From positions 10,832-74,831 of the forward strand of contig DATEUJ010000169.1 of NCBI GenBank assembly GCA_035283185.1: a stretch of DNA of 64,000 nucleotides, in the 5' to 3' direction. Below are positions 40,804-49,277 of this stretch, piece after piece. Source of the stretch: DASSFZ01 sp035283185 (GTDB lineage Bacteria > Chloroflexota > Anaerolineae > Fen-1058). A model generated the notes under the pieces. The model saw only the letters and a list, made by a program, of their open reading frames with translations, was not told the DNA's origin and ran no database searches. The position numbers were made by a program, and so were the translations under genes. Every line of letters begins with the position of its first letter. The first letter of the stretch is position 1.

Positions 40804-41553
40804 TCAACGTCCCCGCTCCTGCACCATCTGCTGCAGGCCGGCCGGATCGACGACGATCAGGCGCGTGCCGTCCACCCGGATCAGGTTCTGCGCGCGCAGC
40901 GCGGTCATCGCCTTGTTGACGCTTTCGCGCGTGGCGCCCACCATGCTGGCCAGGTCCACCTGGGTCAACGGGATGCCGATTTCGACCTCGCCCGCCCTGA
41001 GCGAAGCGGAAGGGTCGCCGCTCGGCTGGCCGTGCCGTACCGCCAGGCGCAGGATTTCGTGGGCCAGGCGGCCCTGCACGTCCTGGAAGATCATGCCCTC
41101 GGCGTGAGAGGTCATCAACCGCACGCGCGCCGCGAGCATCTGGATCATCGCCCGCATCACGGGGGGATGCCGCTCCAGAACTTCTTCCACGTCGGCGCGC
41201 GGCAGAATCCACACGACCGTCGGGAGCAGGGTGATGGCCGTGCCCGAGTGGTGCTTGTCGTCCAAGATCGACAGCTCGCCGAAAACCTCGCCTGGTCCGA
41301 AGATGTTCTGGGTGAATTCGTGGCCGGTGAGGCCGGCGCTGAACAGGCGCACCTTGCCGCTTTCGATCATGTAGAGCATGATGCCCGGCATGCCCTGGTG
41401 ATAGAGCGTGATGCCGGCCGCGAACCCGCGCCGCTGAACGTGCCGGGCGATCCCGGCCAGTTGCTCGTCGTCCAGCCCGGCGAAGAGCGAGAGGCTGCGC
41501 AGAAAAGCCTGTGCGCCGGGCGGCGGGTTATGGGGATCGGAATAGTAGCTCAT
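40804..41553 (-). CDS. Crp/Fnr family transcriptional regulator
   Basis: 249 residues. The N-terminal cNMP-binding domain has GITLYHQGMPGIMLYMIESGKVRLF and GPGEVFGELSILDD; the C-terminal Crp-type HTH has LTQVDLASMVGATRESVNKAMTAL. There is no FNR cysteine cluster, so it is not an iron-sulfur oxygen sensor. Between the two domains' linker helices, the residues GDPSASLRAGEV come from a CCTGAGCGAAG micro-repeat. The start lies 26 bp inside the end of the upstream lipoprotein gene, so the two are translated in one operon, and the cNMP-domain protease is next downstream. Confidence 0.85.
   Translation of the reverse strand: MSYYSDPHNPPPGAQAFLRSLSLFAGLDDEQLAGIARHVQRRGFAAGITLYHQGMPGIMLYMIESGKVRLFSAGLTGHEFTQNIFGPGEVFGELSILDDKHHSGTAITLLPTVVWILPRADVEEVLERHPPVMRAMIQMLAARVRLMTSHAEGMIFQDVQGRLAHEILRLAVRHGQPSGDPSASLRAGEVEIGIPLTQVDLASMVGATRESVNKAMTALRAQNLIRVDGTRLIVVDPAGLQQMVQERGR
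40995..41014. repeat. CCCTGAGCGAAGCGGAAGGG micro-repeat inside the Crp/Fnr gene
   Basis: Encodes PSASLRAG in frame, between the dimerisation helix and the HTH of the regulator. Confidence 0.7.
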
Positions 41554-43591
41554 AGTCCAGGTCGAGCGTGCTGATCGGCGCGACGGGCGTAACGACCAGC
41601 GCCGCGAAGGGGAATCCTTCGCCTTCGCTCAGGACAGGCTCTTCGCCGAAGCCCTGGATGACGAATTCGGCGGTCCGGTCGGGCTGCACCTCGATCCACT
41701 CAATTCGAGTGGGCGTGCCCAGCTTGAGCAGCCAGATGATCCAGCGCGCCGGCACAAGATTGCTGCTGCGCACGAATCCCTGCGCGTCCCAGCCGCCGCC
41801 GTCGTCCTCCGCGCCGTCGAAATAACCCAGCTCCGGAATCTCGATGTCGTCCAGCAGCAGGCCGTCACGATTGACCGTATAGTCGGTCAGCACTTCGAAG
41901 CGAAGCTGGATGACTTGCCCGGCATACTGGCTCAGATCGACCGACTCCGAAAGCCATTTGTTGCTGAACCCGGTGTATCCCGGGCCGAACGCCTGGTCGT
42001 AGGGATCGTCCTCGCTGCCGTGCTCGGTCTTCAGGATCGTCCAATGCTCCGGCGCTTCGCGGCCATCGGTAGACACTTCGACGTAGCCGTAATCCCAGTA
42101 TTGATCCAGCTCGTGCCACACTTTGTACCTGAGCGTGGCGGACCTCACCCCGGTCAGGTCGAAGGAGCGGGTCAGGCTGAACTGGCTTTCGTCGCCGCGA
42201 TTCGAGTACCAGACGTACCGGCCGCCGGGCGGGTCGGTCGGCGCCAGGCGCGCCAGCGTCGAACCGGTGAAGGAGACCGTGACCGGCCGATCGGCGCGGA
42301 TTTCGTAGTAGCGCGCGCCGTAGGGCGGCAACTGATCGGCGACCGGTTCCCCCCGAAAAGAGCTGATCATTTCACGGCGTGGCAGAATCGGCCGAATCTC
42401 CTTATATCCGAACTGGCCCTGGTCAAGATCGGGCTGGTTCAGCAGGTTCGCCAGCAGCCACGTGGCGTACACGTCGTCGAAGCGCGGCGCGCCGGGCGTC
42501 TTGTCCAGCTCCTGCTGGATGGCGACGACGCCGTCGGCCGGGTTCTCGACCAGATTCCTAATGAACTGTGGCCCAAACTGTTCGAGCAAATAGACGGTGA
42601 ACAGCCGTCCGGCGGCGTAGTGAGCGAAAACGGACGGGTCGTCGCTCCCGTATGTCGTCTCCGGCCAACTGGTCAATTGAATGTCCGGGTTCTCGGCGAA
42701 CAGTTCGGCGTTCGTCGGCCCCATCGCGCTCGTCGGCTCGGGCGCGCCCGAGAGAAAGGTGGCCAGCTCGCCCAGGGCCTCGTTCAGCCAGAGGTCTTCG
42801 TTCGGATCCTGGCTCCAGTGAATCAGGTGCTGATACTCGTGCGCCAATTCGCCGCCAAAGGCCGCCGAGTCCAGCGCGGCGCCTCCCAGGTTGAGGACGA
42901 ACATCTCGCGCTCGTTAGAGGCCGGATGCACGGCGGTCGGGTATTCGTTGAGAATGCTGAAATAGCCGAAGACGCCGCCCCACTTCGGCTCCTCGACGAG
43001 CAGGACGTGAATGCGAGGGTCGTCGTCGATGCCGGGCAGCCACTCCTTGCCGAAGATCAACCGGTTCGTCGGCAGGATCTCCTGTTCGAAGCGCTCGGCG
43101 GCGGCGGCGATCTCGTCGTCGTCGACCTGCGCCGAAACGGCGGCCCACCACGCCGCATGATCGCTCAGGTGACGCAGGCGCGCCGGCACGGGCGTGAAGT
43201 TGGCGATCAAGTCGGCGTTAATGGTGAACTCCGCGCGGTCGTTCACCTTGAGGTCCGGCGCGCGCGCTGCCGGGGTGAGCGCGTCGGGTGAGACGCCTTG
43301 AAGCTGCTGCGCCAGGCGGTAGTGATCGCGAACCGGATGATCGGCCACAAGCAGGGCGGCGGCCGTCTCTTCGGCGGAGGATGGAACAGGATTGCGAACG
43401 AGGCCCGCTGGAATAGGTTCGACGGTCGAAGATTGAGACAGGGCGACGGGCGAAGCTGCCGGTGGCAGCGTGGCCGTGACGGGGGTTGAAGCGGGCGTGG
43501 ATGCAGGCGCACAAGCCGCGGCGAATACGATCAGAATGCCGGACAGGGCCATGTTGGCAAGCAGAACGAAACCGTCGTTCTCAAATTTCAT
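41528..43591 (-). CDS. Lipoprotein metallopeptidase, immune-inhibitor-A (M6)-like
   Basis: 687 residues with GAAAGG before the ATG. The N-terminus has a hydrophobic signal ending FAAACAP, a lipobox-like site, then a Thr/Pro/Ser-rich stretch. The peptidase domain carries H251-E-Y-Q-H255 in ELAHEYQHLIHW and NEALGELATF, the gluzincin-type third ligand. The C-terminal part (YYEIRADRPVTVSF, GFSNKWLSESVDLSQYAGQVIQLRFEV, LLLDDIEIPELGYFD) matches the MAM/carbohydrate-binding-like module of immune inhibitor A proteins. It is probably a surface-anchored protease. Residues EPVLSEGEGF near the end derive from a micro-repeat. First gene of the operon leading to the Crp/Fnr regulator. Confidence 0.8.
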   Translation of the reverse strand: MKFENDGFVLLANMALSGILIVFAAACAPASTPASTPVTATLPPAASPVALSQSSTVEPIPAGLVRNPVPSSAEETAAALLVADHPVRDHYRLAQQLQGVSPDALTPAARAPDLKVNDRAEFTINADLIANFTPVPARLRHLSDHAAWWAAVSAQVDDDEIAAAAERFEQEILPTNRLIFGKEWLPGIDDDPRIHVLLVEEPKWGGVFGYFSILNEYPTAVHPASNEREMFVLNLGGAALDSAAFGGELAHEYQHLIHWSQDPNEDLWLNEALGELATFLSGAPEPTSAMGPTNAELFAENPDIQLTSWPETTYGSDDPSVFAHYAAGRLFTVYLLEQFGPQFIRNLVENPADGVVAIQQELDKTPGAPRFDDVYATWLLANLLNQPDLDQGQFGYKEIRPILPRREMISSFRGEPVADQLPPYGARYYEIRADRPVTVSFTGSTLARLAPTDPPGGRYVWYSNRGDESQFSLTRSFDLTGVRSATLRYKVWHELDQYWDYGYVEVSTDGREAPEHWTILKTEHGSEDDPYDQAFGPGYTGFSNKWLSESVDLSQYAGQVIQLRFEVLTDYTVNRDGLLLDDIEIPELGYFDGAEDDGGGWDAQGFVRSSNLVPARWIIWLLKLGTPTRIEWIEVQPDRTAEFVIQGFGEEPVLSEGEGFPFAALVVTPVAPISTLDLDYELLFRSP
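41615..41640. repeat. CCTGTCCTGAGCGAAGGCGAAGGA micro-repeat inside the M6-like gene
   Basis: On the minus strand the unit encodes PVLSEGEG in frame, close to the C-terminus. Same family as 31585, 40583 and 40995. Confidence 0.7.
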
Positions 43592-44241
43592 GCAGCGCCT
43601 TTCTGACCGGAGATACAGTGTCGCTGATCGTATTCCGCTGCGAAAACACTGCCACCGCGAAGATTATTCACTACGGACGCTTCGCGCACGGATGTCACGG
43701 ATGGTAGCCCCCCAATATATCTCCGTGTAATCCGTGTCATCCGTGGTTCGTCTGTTGATTATGGCTGGAAGTCATGCCACGGGATCGAAGGCGCAATCGG
43801 TGAAACGAGAGCCCTGGCTGATTTGGCGGGGATAATATACACTGGAAATCCTACGCGTGCAATAGTCGGAGCGCTTCTGGCTCAACCTTCAGGCACGGTA
43901 TGACCTTTCGCCCCACGGCGCTGGGCGTCGCTTAATTTCCATGACCAGGCCATCAGCTGCTGTTCTGCCAGCAGTCTCCTACCAGCACGTGCGTCACTGG
44001 TGACGGTGAAGTGCGAAGCTGCTGGGACAATGTGGCCTCATCCGAGTGGATGGTCACTGAAGCGTGAGCGGATGCGACGACGGCCAGCTTCCAGGCCGTC
44101 GGGAGCCAGGAGGGCGTGGTATGGTCAACTCGGGTGAATCGCCGATAAACGTCGTGAGCTTGAGCAAGCGCAAGAGGCTGGATGCTTGAACCCAAAGGTA
44201 CGGGGTCAGGAACAGGTGATGCACAGTCACAAGAGTGAGTT
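43592..44241. other. Intergenic region of 650 bp
   Basis: No gene recognised. It holds ATCCGTG-type micro-repeats at about 43705-43745 (CTCCGTGTAATCCGTGTCATCCGTGG). An 80-codon minus-strand frame at 43953-44195 shows no similarity and no ribosome-binding site; I leave it out. Divergent promoters for the genes at 43591 and 44242 must lie here; GGGGATAATATACAC near 43828 is a candidate -10 region. Confidence 0.4.
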
Positions 44242-44511
44242 ATGAACGCACATCAGCCATCACGTCTCAAACGACCTCGTCACAAAATGCCTGTGTTTGT
44301 CCGGCAGGCGCTTCTTCAGCGGGGATTGATGGAAGCCTATCGCCGCCGCCCGCCCTATCAGCAAAACGATTACATCGGTTGGATCATTCGCGCCAAGCAA
44401 AGAGAAACTCAAGAGAAACGACTGGCTCAAATGCTTGATGAGCTTGCGCGCGGCGATCGCTACATGAATATGGCTTATCGCCCAAGTGGTGGAGGGCCGT
44501 TTCGTGATTGA
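44242..44511 (+). CDS. YdeI/OmpD-associated family C-terminal-type protein
   Basis: 89 residues. The C-terminal 50 residues show the YdeI signature: RPPYQQNDYIGWIIRAKQRETQEKRL followed by QMLDELARGDRYM. In larger YdeI/OmpD-associated proteins this segment follows a DUF1905 or YdhG-like domain; here it stands alone after a short basic leader (LKRPRHKMP). The function of the family is poorly known ('bacteriocin protection'). The end overlaps the cupin fragment. Confidence 0.7.
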   Translation: MNAHQPSRLKRPRHKMPVFVRQALLQRGLMEAYRRRPPYQQNDYIGWIIRAKQRETQEKRLAQMLDELARGDRYMNMAYRPSGGGPFRD

Positions 44512-44653
44512 CTTGGAAGGCCGGACGGTCGAGATCGCACCGCGACAGAGGTTTACCGTCCCAAGGGGTGTGATGCATCGGCCGCGGGCCCCAGAGAGAA
44601 CCGTGATTCTCATGATCGAGGGGGCAGGAGTCGTGCCGACCGGCGACAAGTGA
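44469..44653 (+). pseudogene. C-terminal fragment of a cupin domain protein
   Basis: Frame 2 reads AQVVEGRFVIDLEGRTVEIAP, then FTVPRGVMHRPRAPERTVILMIEGAG and a TGA at 44651. This is the second half of a small cupin (VPRGVxHRPxA). The first half, with the HxH metal motif, is missing, and a stop (TGA at 44466-44468) lies just upstream in frame. Part of it overlaps the end of the YdeI gene. Non-functional remnant of a deletion. Confidence 0.65.
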
Positions 44654-44689
44654 GCGCTGACCGAATAGGCGCGATGAGGGGGGATTGCC

Positions 44690-45163
44690 ATGTCCGATCA
44701 GGTTGTCTACACGTCGAAAGTCAGAATCGAAAGAGTGAAAGGCCCGCTGCGCCGCGCGTATCTGCCTGTGGAGCCTGAGCCGATCCGCTTCGGCGTCCAC
44801 TCCGAAATTGCCCAACACTACGGCGTCAGCCCCGACGTATCGGAGCCACATGCCGCAACGCTGGATTACGTCGTAGCCGCCGCCGCCGGCTGACTGACGG
44901 GGACGTTCGGTGGCGCGCTGGAGGCGCGCGACATCCCCGCCGGTGAAGGCCGGCTGACGTCCGAGGCAACGGGCGAAATCGAGCTGGATGGCAAAGTGCT
45001 GGTCATCCGGCGCATTCATGTGCGCTATCACCTCAAGATCGACCCGGCCAGGCGCGACACCGCCGAGCGGGTGCTCGGCTTTCACGCCGAGCGCTGCCCG
45101 GTGGCGCGCACCATCGGCGGCTGCGTGGCGATCACGACTTCGCTGGAGATGACGGATGCCTGA
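44690..45163 (+). CDS. OsmC-family peroxiredoxin-like protein, probable selenoprotein (TGA at codon 68)
   Basis: An ATG with AGGGGGGA upstream opens a frame of 67 codons ending VVAAAAG, then TGA (44891-44893), then LTGTFGGALEARDIP... and on to a TGA at 45161. Read through, the product has 157 residues and is a complete OsmC-family protein. The TGA stands exactly where the family has its catalytic peroxidatic cysteine (AAAGCLTGTF), and the second conserved cysteine is present (C136 in AERCPVARTIGG). No frameshift or other stop occurs in the 89 codons after the TGA. OsmC proteins reduce organic hydroperoxides with this cysteine pair; a Sec form is known in the family. A SECIS-like hairpin follows the TGA. 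If Sec is not inserted, only an inactive 67-residue peptide is made. Confidence 0.8.
44891..44939 (+). promoter_or_regulatory. Candidate bacterial SECIS element after the in-frame TGA
   Basis: Downstream of TGA 44891-44893, CGGGGA (44898-44903) pairs with TCCCCG (44934-44939), and GCGCGC (44913-44918) pairs with GCGCGC (44924-44929) around the 5-nt apical loop TGGAG. The apical loop begins 25 nt after the TGA and has G as its second base, which fits the published bacterial SECIS consensus as I remember it (loop 16-37 nt after UGA, G among the first two loop bases, upper stem of at least 4 bp). GC-rich DNA forms hairpins easily, so position and loop sequence carry the argument. Confidence 0.6.
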
Positions 45164-45184
45164 GGTGGCAGGCTGATAAGAATC

Positions 45185-45213
45185 TTGAGTGGATGGACGT
45201 GTTGAGGTAGAAT
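45185..45213 (+). promoter_or_regulatory. Sigma-70-type promoter for the LuxR/MalT gene
   Basis: TTGAGT at 45185-45190 and TAGAAT at 45208-45213, spacer 17 bp, 80 bp before the ATG at 45294. Confidence 0.55.
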
Positions 45214-45293
45214 AGACAGGGTGGTCCACGGGCCTCGCGTGCGGCGAGGTATGATTCGCGTCTCATCGTCGCGCTCCACGGAGTATTTTCGAG

Positions 45294-47918
45294 ATGACGA
45301 CGCCACTCCTGACGACCAAGCTCTACATTCCACCGCTGCTCCCAGACCGGGTGCCCCGTCTGCGGCTGATCCATCGACTGGACGAGGGGCTGCGTTCAGG
45401 GAACAAGCTGACGCTCGTCTCAGCCCCGGCTGGCTATGGCAAGACGACCCTAGTCGCAGAGTGGCTGAGACACCTGCAGGATGCAGACGACGCGGCGCTG
45501 GCCGTCGCCTGGCTCTCGCTTGACGAAGGGGACAGAGACCCGGCTCGCTTCTTGGCCTATCTTATTGCGGCATTGCAGATGGTCGATCCGGCCATAGGCA
45601 GGATTACTCAGGCGATGCTGCATAGTCCTCAGCCTCCTCCCGCCGAGACGCTTCTCACGGCCTTGATCAACGAGATCGCGGCTATCCCCCGATCGTTCGC
45701 CCTCGTCCTTGATGACTACCACCTTGTCGAAGCATTGCCCATTCACCAGCAGTTGACCTTCCTCGTCGAGCACCAGCCTGTCCAGATGCACCTGGTCGTC
45801 GCGACCCGCGGGGACCCGCCGCTGCCCCTCTCGCGCCTGCGCGCGCGCGGGCAGACGGTGGAGATTCGGCAGGACGATTTGCGCTTTTCGCGCGAAGAGT
45901 GCGCTGATTTCCTCAAATCGGTGATGGCGCTCGACCTTTCTCAAGAGGACATCGCCGCCCTGGAGCGTCGCACGGAAGGATGGATCGCCGGCCTGCAGAT
46001 GGCAGCCCTCTCCATGCATGGGCGTGACGACCTTCGGGATTTCGTCCTGGCCTTTTCCGGCAGTAGTCGCTACATTCTCGACTACCTGATCGAAGAAGTG
46101 CTGCGGAGACAGCCTGCCGAGACGCAGGAATTCCTGCTCAAGACCTCTATCCTCGACCGGTTTTCCGCGCCTTTGTGTGACGCGATCACCGGATGCACCA
46201 ATAGCCGCGACGTGCTGCAGGCGCTCGAACGAGCTAACCTGTTCATCGTGCCGCTTGACGAATTGCGGGAATGGTACCGGTATCACCACCTCTTTCAGGA
46301 TTTGCTGCGCCACCAGCTTCGCGCCCAGGGGACTCACGTCGAGGATCGGCTCCACGCGAGCGCCAGCCACTGGTACGAGGAGCACGGCTTTCAAGCCGAA
46401 GCCGTGCGTCACGCGCTGGCCGGTACGGATTGGGAACGCGCGGCCGCGCTTATCGAGAATCTCGGCGGTGTTATGCTGTCACGCGGCGAGATCGCCACGC
46501 TGATGGGCTGGCTAAAGCAACTGCCCGACGGCGTCATCTGCGCTCACCCGCGCGTGTGTCACGCTTACGCCTGGGCGCTGCTACTGTCAGGCCATTTCGA
46601 CGCTGTCGATCCGCTCTTAAGCTATGCGGAGCAAAACGCCCAGGATGATCCGCACTTTCTGGGCGAATTGGCTTCCGCCCAGGCGTTCCTGGCGCGAGCC
46701 AGAGGAGATGGCCCGCGCGTCATCGAAGCCTCGCGGCGGGCGCTGTCTTTGCTGCCGGAGAGCGACCTGGTGTCGCGCGGCAATGTGGCGCTCAACCTGG
46801 GATTGACCTACTGGCATGCCGGCCACCTGGCGGAAGCGGAGCCGGCGCTGATTGAGGCTCAACAAGCTGCCCGGAAATCCGGGAACGCCTACGCCGCGTT
46901 GACGGCACAGGTTTTTCTCAGCCGAAGCCAGGCCGTACGGGGCGCGCTGCGCCTGGCCGCGGAGCAGTGCCGAGAGGTGATCGAGGCAGGCGGGCAGATC
47001 CCCGCCGTCGCGCTGGCGCACCTCGACCTGTGCACGCTGCATTACGAGTGGAACGAACTGGAGTCCGCCGCGCAGCATCTGGCGCGCAGCGTGGAATTGA
47101 GCCAGCGCAGTGGGACGGCGGAGTTTCAAATCTCAGGGGAGATGATGCGCGCCCGCCTTCAGATGGCTCAGGGGAATCTCGCGGCTGCGCTCGAGACCGC
47201 TCGGCGCGCGAACGAAATGGCGCGAGACTTCCCCCCGTTCACGCGCGCGCGTAGCGCCGCCTGCCTGGTGCTGATCGCGCTGGCGTGCGGCGACCTGGAG
47301 GCAGCGCGGTATTGGGGCGAACAGGCGACCCCGGAAGCTGACGCCCACACCTTTCACATGTTCCTGGGTCTCAGCCGGGCGCGCCTGCTGATCACACAGA
47401 ACCAGAAAGAGGCCGCCGTGGCCGAGCTGCAAGCCTGCGCCGAAAGGGCTTCACGCGCCGGCTGGGGGTACGGCCTGATCGTCGTGCGCGTATTACAGTC
47501 CCTCGCCTCGCAAACGACAGAGGGGGCGCTCGAATTCTTGACGGATGCGCTGAAACGGGCGCAACCCGAAGGGTTCATCCGTGCCTTCGCCGACGCGGGC
47601 GCAGCCCTCGTGCCTTTGCTGCACGAGACGGCGCGGCGTGGAGTTGCGCCGGATTACGTGGGAGCGATCCTGGCGGCCATCTGGGACAAGCCCAGACCGA
47701 GAGCGCCGGATTCATCGCCGCTGGTTGAGCCGCTGAGCGAGCGCGAGATCGAAGTGCTACGGCTGGTGGCAGCCGGTCTGTCAAACTCGGAAATTGCCAG
47801 GAAACTGATCGTCAGCCCGGGCACGGTCAAGAGCCACGTGCACAACATCTACGGCAAGCTGGAAGCCCGCAACCGGGCACAGGCGGTCGCCCGCGCCAGA
47901 GAACTCCACCTCATCTGA
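45294..47918 (+). CDS. MalT-type LuxR family transcriptional activator
   Basis: 874 residues with the full large-ATP-binding LuxR (LAL/MalT) layout. The P-loop APAGYGKTTL (44-53) and a Walker B region VLDDYHLV lie in the STAND NTPase domain. A helical TPR-like array of about 400 residues (repeated A/L-rich helices from about 400 to 780) forms the sensor. The C-terminal LuxR HTH (about 805-870) has LSEREIEVLRLVAAGLSNSEIA and GTVKSHVHNIYGKL. MalT-like proteins oligomerise on inducer plus ATP and activate promoters. It is followed by the ABC operon at 48117, which it may control (inferred from order only). Confidence 0.9.
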   Translation: MTTPLLTTKLYIPPLLPDRVPRLRLIHRLDEGLRSGNKLTLVSAPAGYGKTTLVAEWLRHLQDADDAALAVAWLSLDEGDRDPARFLAYLIAALQMVDPAIGRITQAMLHSPQPPPAETLLTALINEIAAIPRSFALVLDDYHLVEALPIHQQLTFLVEHQPVQMHLVVATRGDPPLPLSRLRARGQTVEIRQDDLRFSREECADFLKSVMALDLSQEDIAALERRTEGWIAGLQMAALSMHGRDDLRDFVLAFSGSSRYILDYLIEEVLRRQPAETQEFLLKTSILDRFSAPLCDAITGCTNSRDVLQALERANLFIVPLDELREWYRYHHLFQDLLRHQLRAQGTHVEDRLHASASHWYEEHGFQAEAVRHALAGTDWERAAALIENLGGVMLSRGEIATLMGWLKQLPDGVICAHPRVCHAYAWALLLSGHFDAVDPLLSYAEQNAQDDPHFLGELASAQAFLARARGDGPRVIEASRRALSLLPESDLVSRGNVALNLGLTYWHAGHLAEAEPALIEAQQAARKSGNAYAALTAQVFLSRSQAVRGALRLAAEQCREVIEAGGQIPAVALAHLDLCTLHYEWNELESAAQHLARSVELSQRSGTAEFQISGEMMRARLQMAQGNLAAALETARRANEMARDFPPFTRARSAACLVLIALACGDLEAARYWGEQATPEADAHTFHMFLGLSRARLLITQNQKEAAVAELQACAERASRAGWGYGLIVVRVLQSLASQTTEGALEFLTDALKRAQPEGFIRAFADAGAALVPLLHETARRGVAPDYVGAILAAIWDKPRPRAPDSSPLVEPLSEREIEVLRLVAAGLSNSEIARKLIVSPGTVKSHVHNIYGKLEARNRAQAVARARELHLI

Positions 47919-48116
47919 CGATCCACCTCCTTACGCTCTTCCACAGCCATCCGTCGTCATCCTTCATCAGCGACGGCGGATGGCTGTCTGCATTGTTGAC
48001 CATAAACCCCCGAATCAACCCCCTCAATCCATCATTCGGTAGATGCCACGCCAGTCCCAAACTGGTAAAGTTGAGCAAGTGAGACTTCGCGACAAGCGCA
48101 TAACAAGGAGGCAAAA

Positions 48117-48698
48117 ATGAACAGGACTCGATTGATCTGGGGCGTCATCTGCCTGGTGCTGGCGGGAATGCTCGCGGTGCTGAACCTCACCCTGCCTCCC
48201 GAAAGCCTCATGTTCCAGGTCGGCGATCAAAATATGCCGTGGATTCCGGCGGTCGTTCTGGGCATCGTGGGCATCGTGCTGCTGGCCACCGCCGGAAGCG
48301 GCGGGCAGGCAACTGCGGAGGCGAAGCAGCCGGCGGCCGTTCAAAACCCCGAAAAGGTCGCCTTGAACAAACGCCTGGAGAACATCGGCTGGGGGCTGTT
48401 CCTGATCATGCTGGGCGGGTTCGCTCTCGTCCCCGACGAATCGGTTCCCAAAGGACTGTGGTCGATCGGCGTCGGCGTGATCATGCTCGGGCTGAACGTG
48501 ACGCGCTACTTCTACAAGATCAAGATGAGCGGCTTCACCACCGTGGTGGGGATTCTTGCCCTGCTAGGCGGGATCGCCGAATTGATCGGAATGACTTCGC
48601 TGGAAGGAGGGCTCCTGCTCATCATCCTCGGCGCCTACCTGCTGCTCAAGCCGTGGTTCGAGAAACGGCAGCTCTTTGGCAAGGCTGAGGAAAGCTGA
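48117..48698 (+). CDS. Multi-pass membrane protein, first gene of the ABC-2 operon
   Basis: 193 residues with AAGGAGG before the ATG. Five hydrophobic helices are visible: near the N-terminus (LIWGVICLVLAGMLAVLNL), at IPAVVLGIVGIVLLATA, NIGWGLFLIMLGGFAL, LWSIGVGVIMLGLNV and the last pair around VVGILALLGG/LLLIILGAYLLL. A short charged loop (45 residues, Lys/Glu-rich) joins helices two and three. No family name comes to mind; similar proteins often precede ABC-2 exporters in Chloroflexota. It is 95 bp upstream of the next gene. Confidence 0.7.
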   Translation: MNRTRLIWGVICLVLAGMLAVLNLTLPPESLMFQVGDQNMPWIPAVVLGIVGIVLLATAGSGGQATAEAKQPAAVQNPEKVALNKRLENIGWGLFLIMLGGFALVPDESVPKGLWSIGVGVIMLGLNVTRYFYKIKMSGFTTVVGILALLGGIAELIGMTSLEGGLLLIILGAYLLLKPWFEKRQLFGKAEES

Positions 48699-48793
48699 TG
48701 TGTGGCCGGTGGTTCAGGCGGGCTCGTTCAGGGGGCCTGCCTGAACAGCCACAACAATGCACGTGGGGAGAACCATTCTGAAGGAGGCCAAAA

Positions 48794-49243
48794 ATGAAAA
48801 CCGCTTTGGGAAAGATTAGCATCGTAGCGCTGGCTATCGTTCTGGCCTGCGCCGCCTCGCCAGCCATAGCACAGCCTGTCGTCACCTTCAAGCTGCTCAC
48901 CCGGCTGCCAACGCAACTGGCCGTGGGCGAATCCTACACGATTCAGGTCCGGGTCATCAGCGATGAGCCTTTCCTTATGGCCGTGGCCATGCCGGATGAG
49001 TACTACCCCGGACGGGGCATCTTCTTCGACGGCATCGACATGGCAACTCAAGCCACCGAAACCATTCTGAGCCTGGAGGTGACAGGCAAGAATTCCACCG
49101 CTGACCTGCCGGCAGTCCAGGACTGGCCCACAACCGAAGACTGGCCCGCTGGGGTGGCGCCAGCCTCTGTTGTGGTGGGCGTGCGCTACGAGGGCGGGCA
49201 GGTGGTCAGCCAGCGATTCAACTTCGCCGTGGAAGTGCCCTAG
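48794..49243 (+). CDS. Secreted protein of unknown function
   Basis: 149 residues with AAGGAGG upstream. A clean Sec signal peptide (SIVALAIVLACAASPAIA) ends near residue 26. The mature part is a single beta-sandwich-like domain (FKLLTRLPTQLAVGESYTIQVRVISD, ASVVVGVRYEGGQVVSQRFNFAVEV), Ig-like in strand pattern. No cysteines and no catalytic motif in the mature chain. Its place before the ATP-binding gene suggests an external partner of the exporter. Confidence 0.7.
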   Translation: MKTALGKISIVALAIVLACAASPAIAQPVVTFKLLTRLPTQLAVGESYTIQVRVISDEPFLMAVAMPDEYYPGRGIFFDGIDMATQATETILSLEVTGKNSTADLPAVQDWPTTEDWPAGVAPASVVVGVRYEGGQVVSQRFNFAVEVP

Positions 49244-49277
49244 TGCATGCCGATCTATGAAGAAAGGAGTCGTTCCC

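Noticed and set aside
43953..44195. 80-codon minus-strand frame as a small gene
   Set aside because: No similarity, no ribosome-binding site, and open frames of this length are frequent by chance at this GC content.
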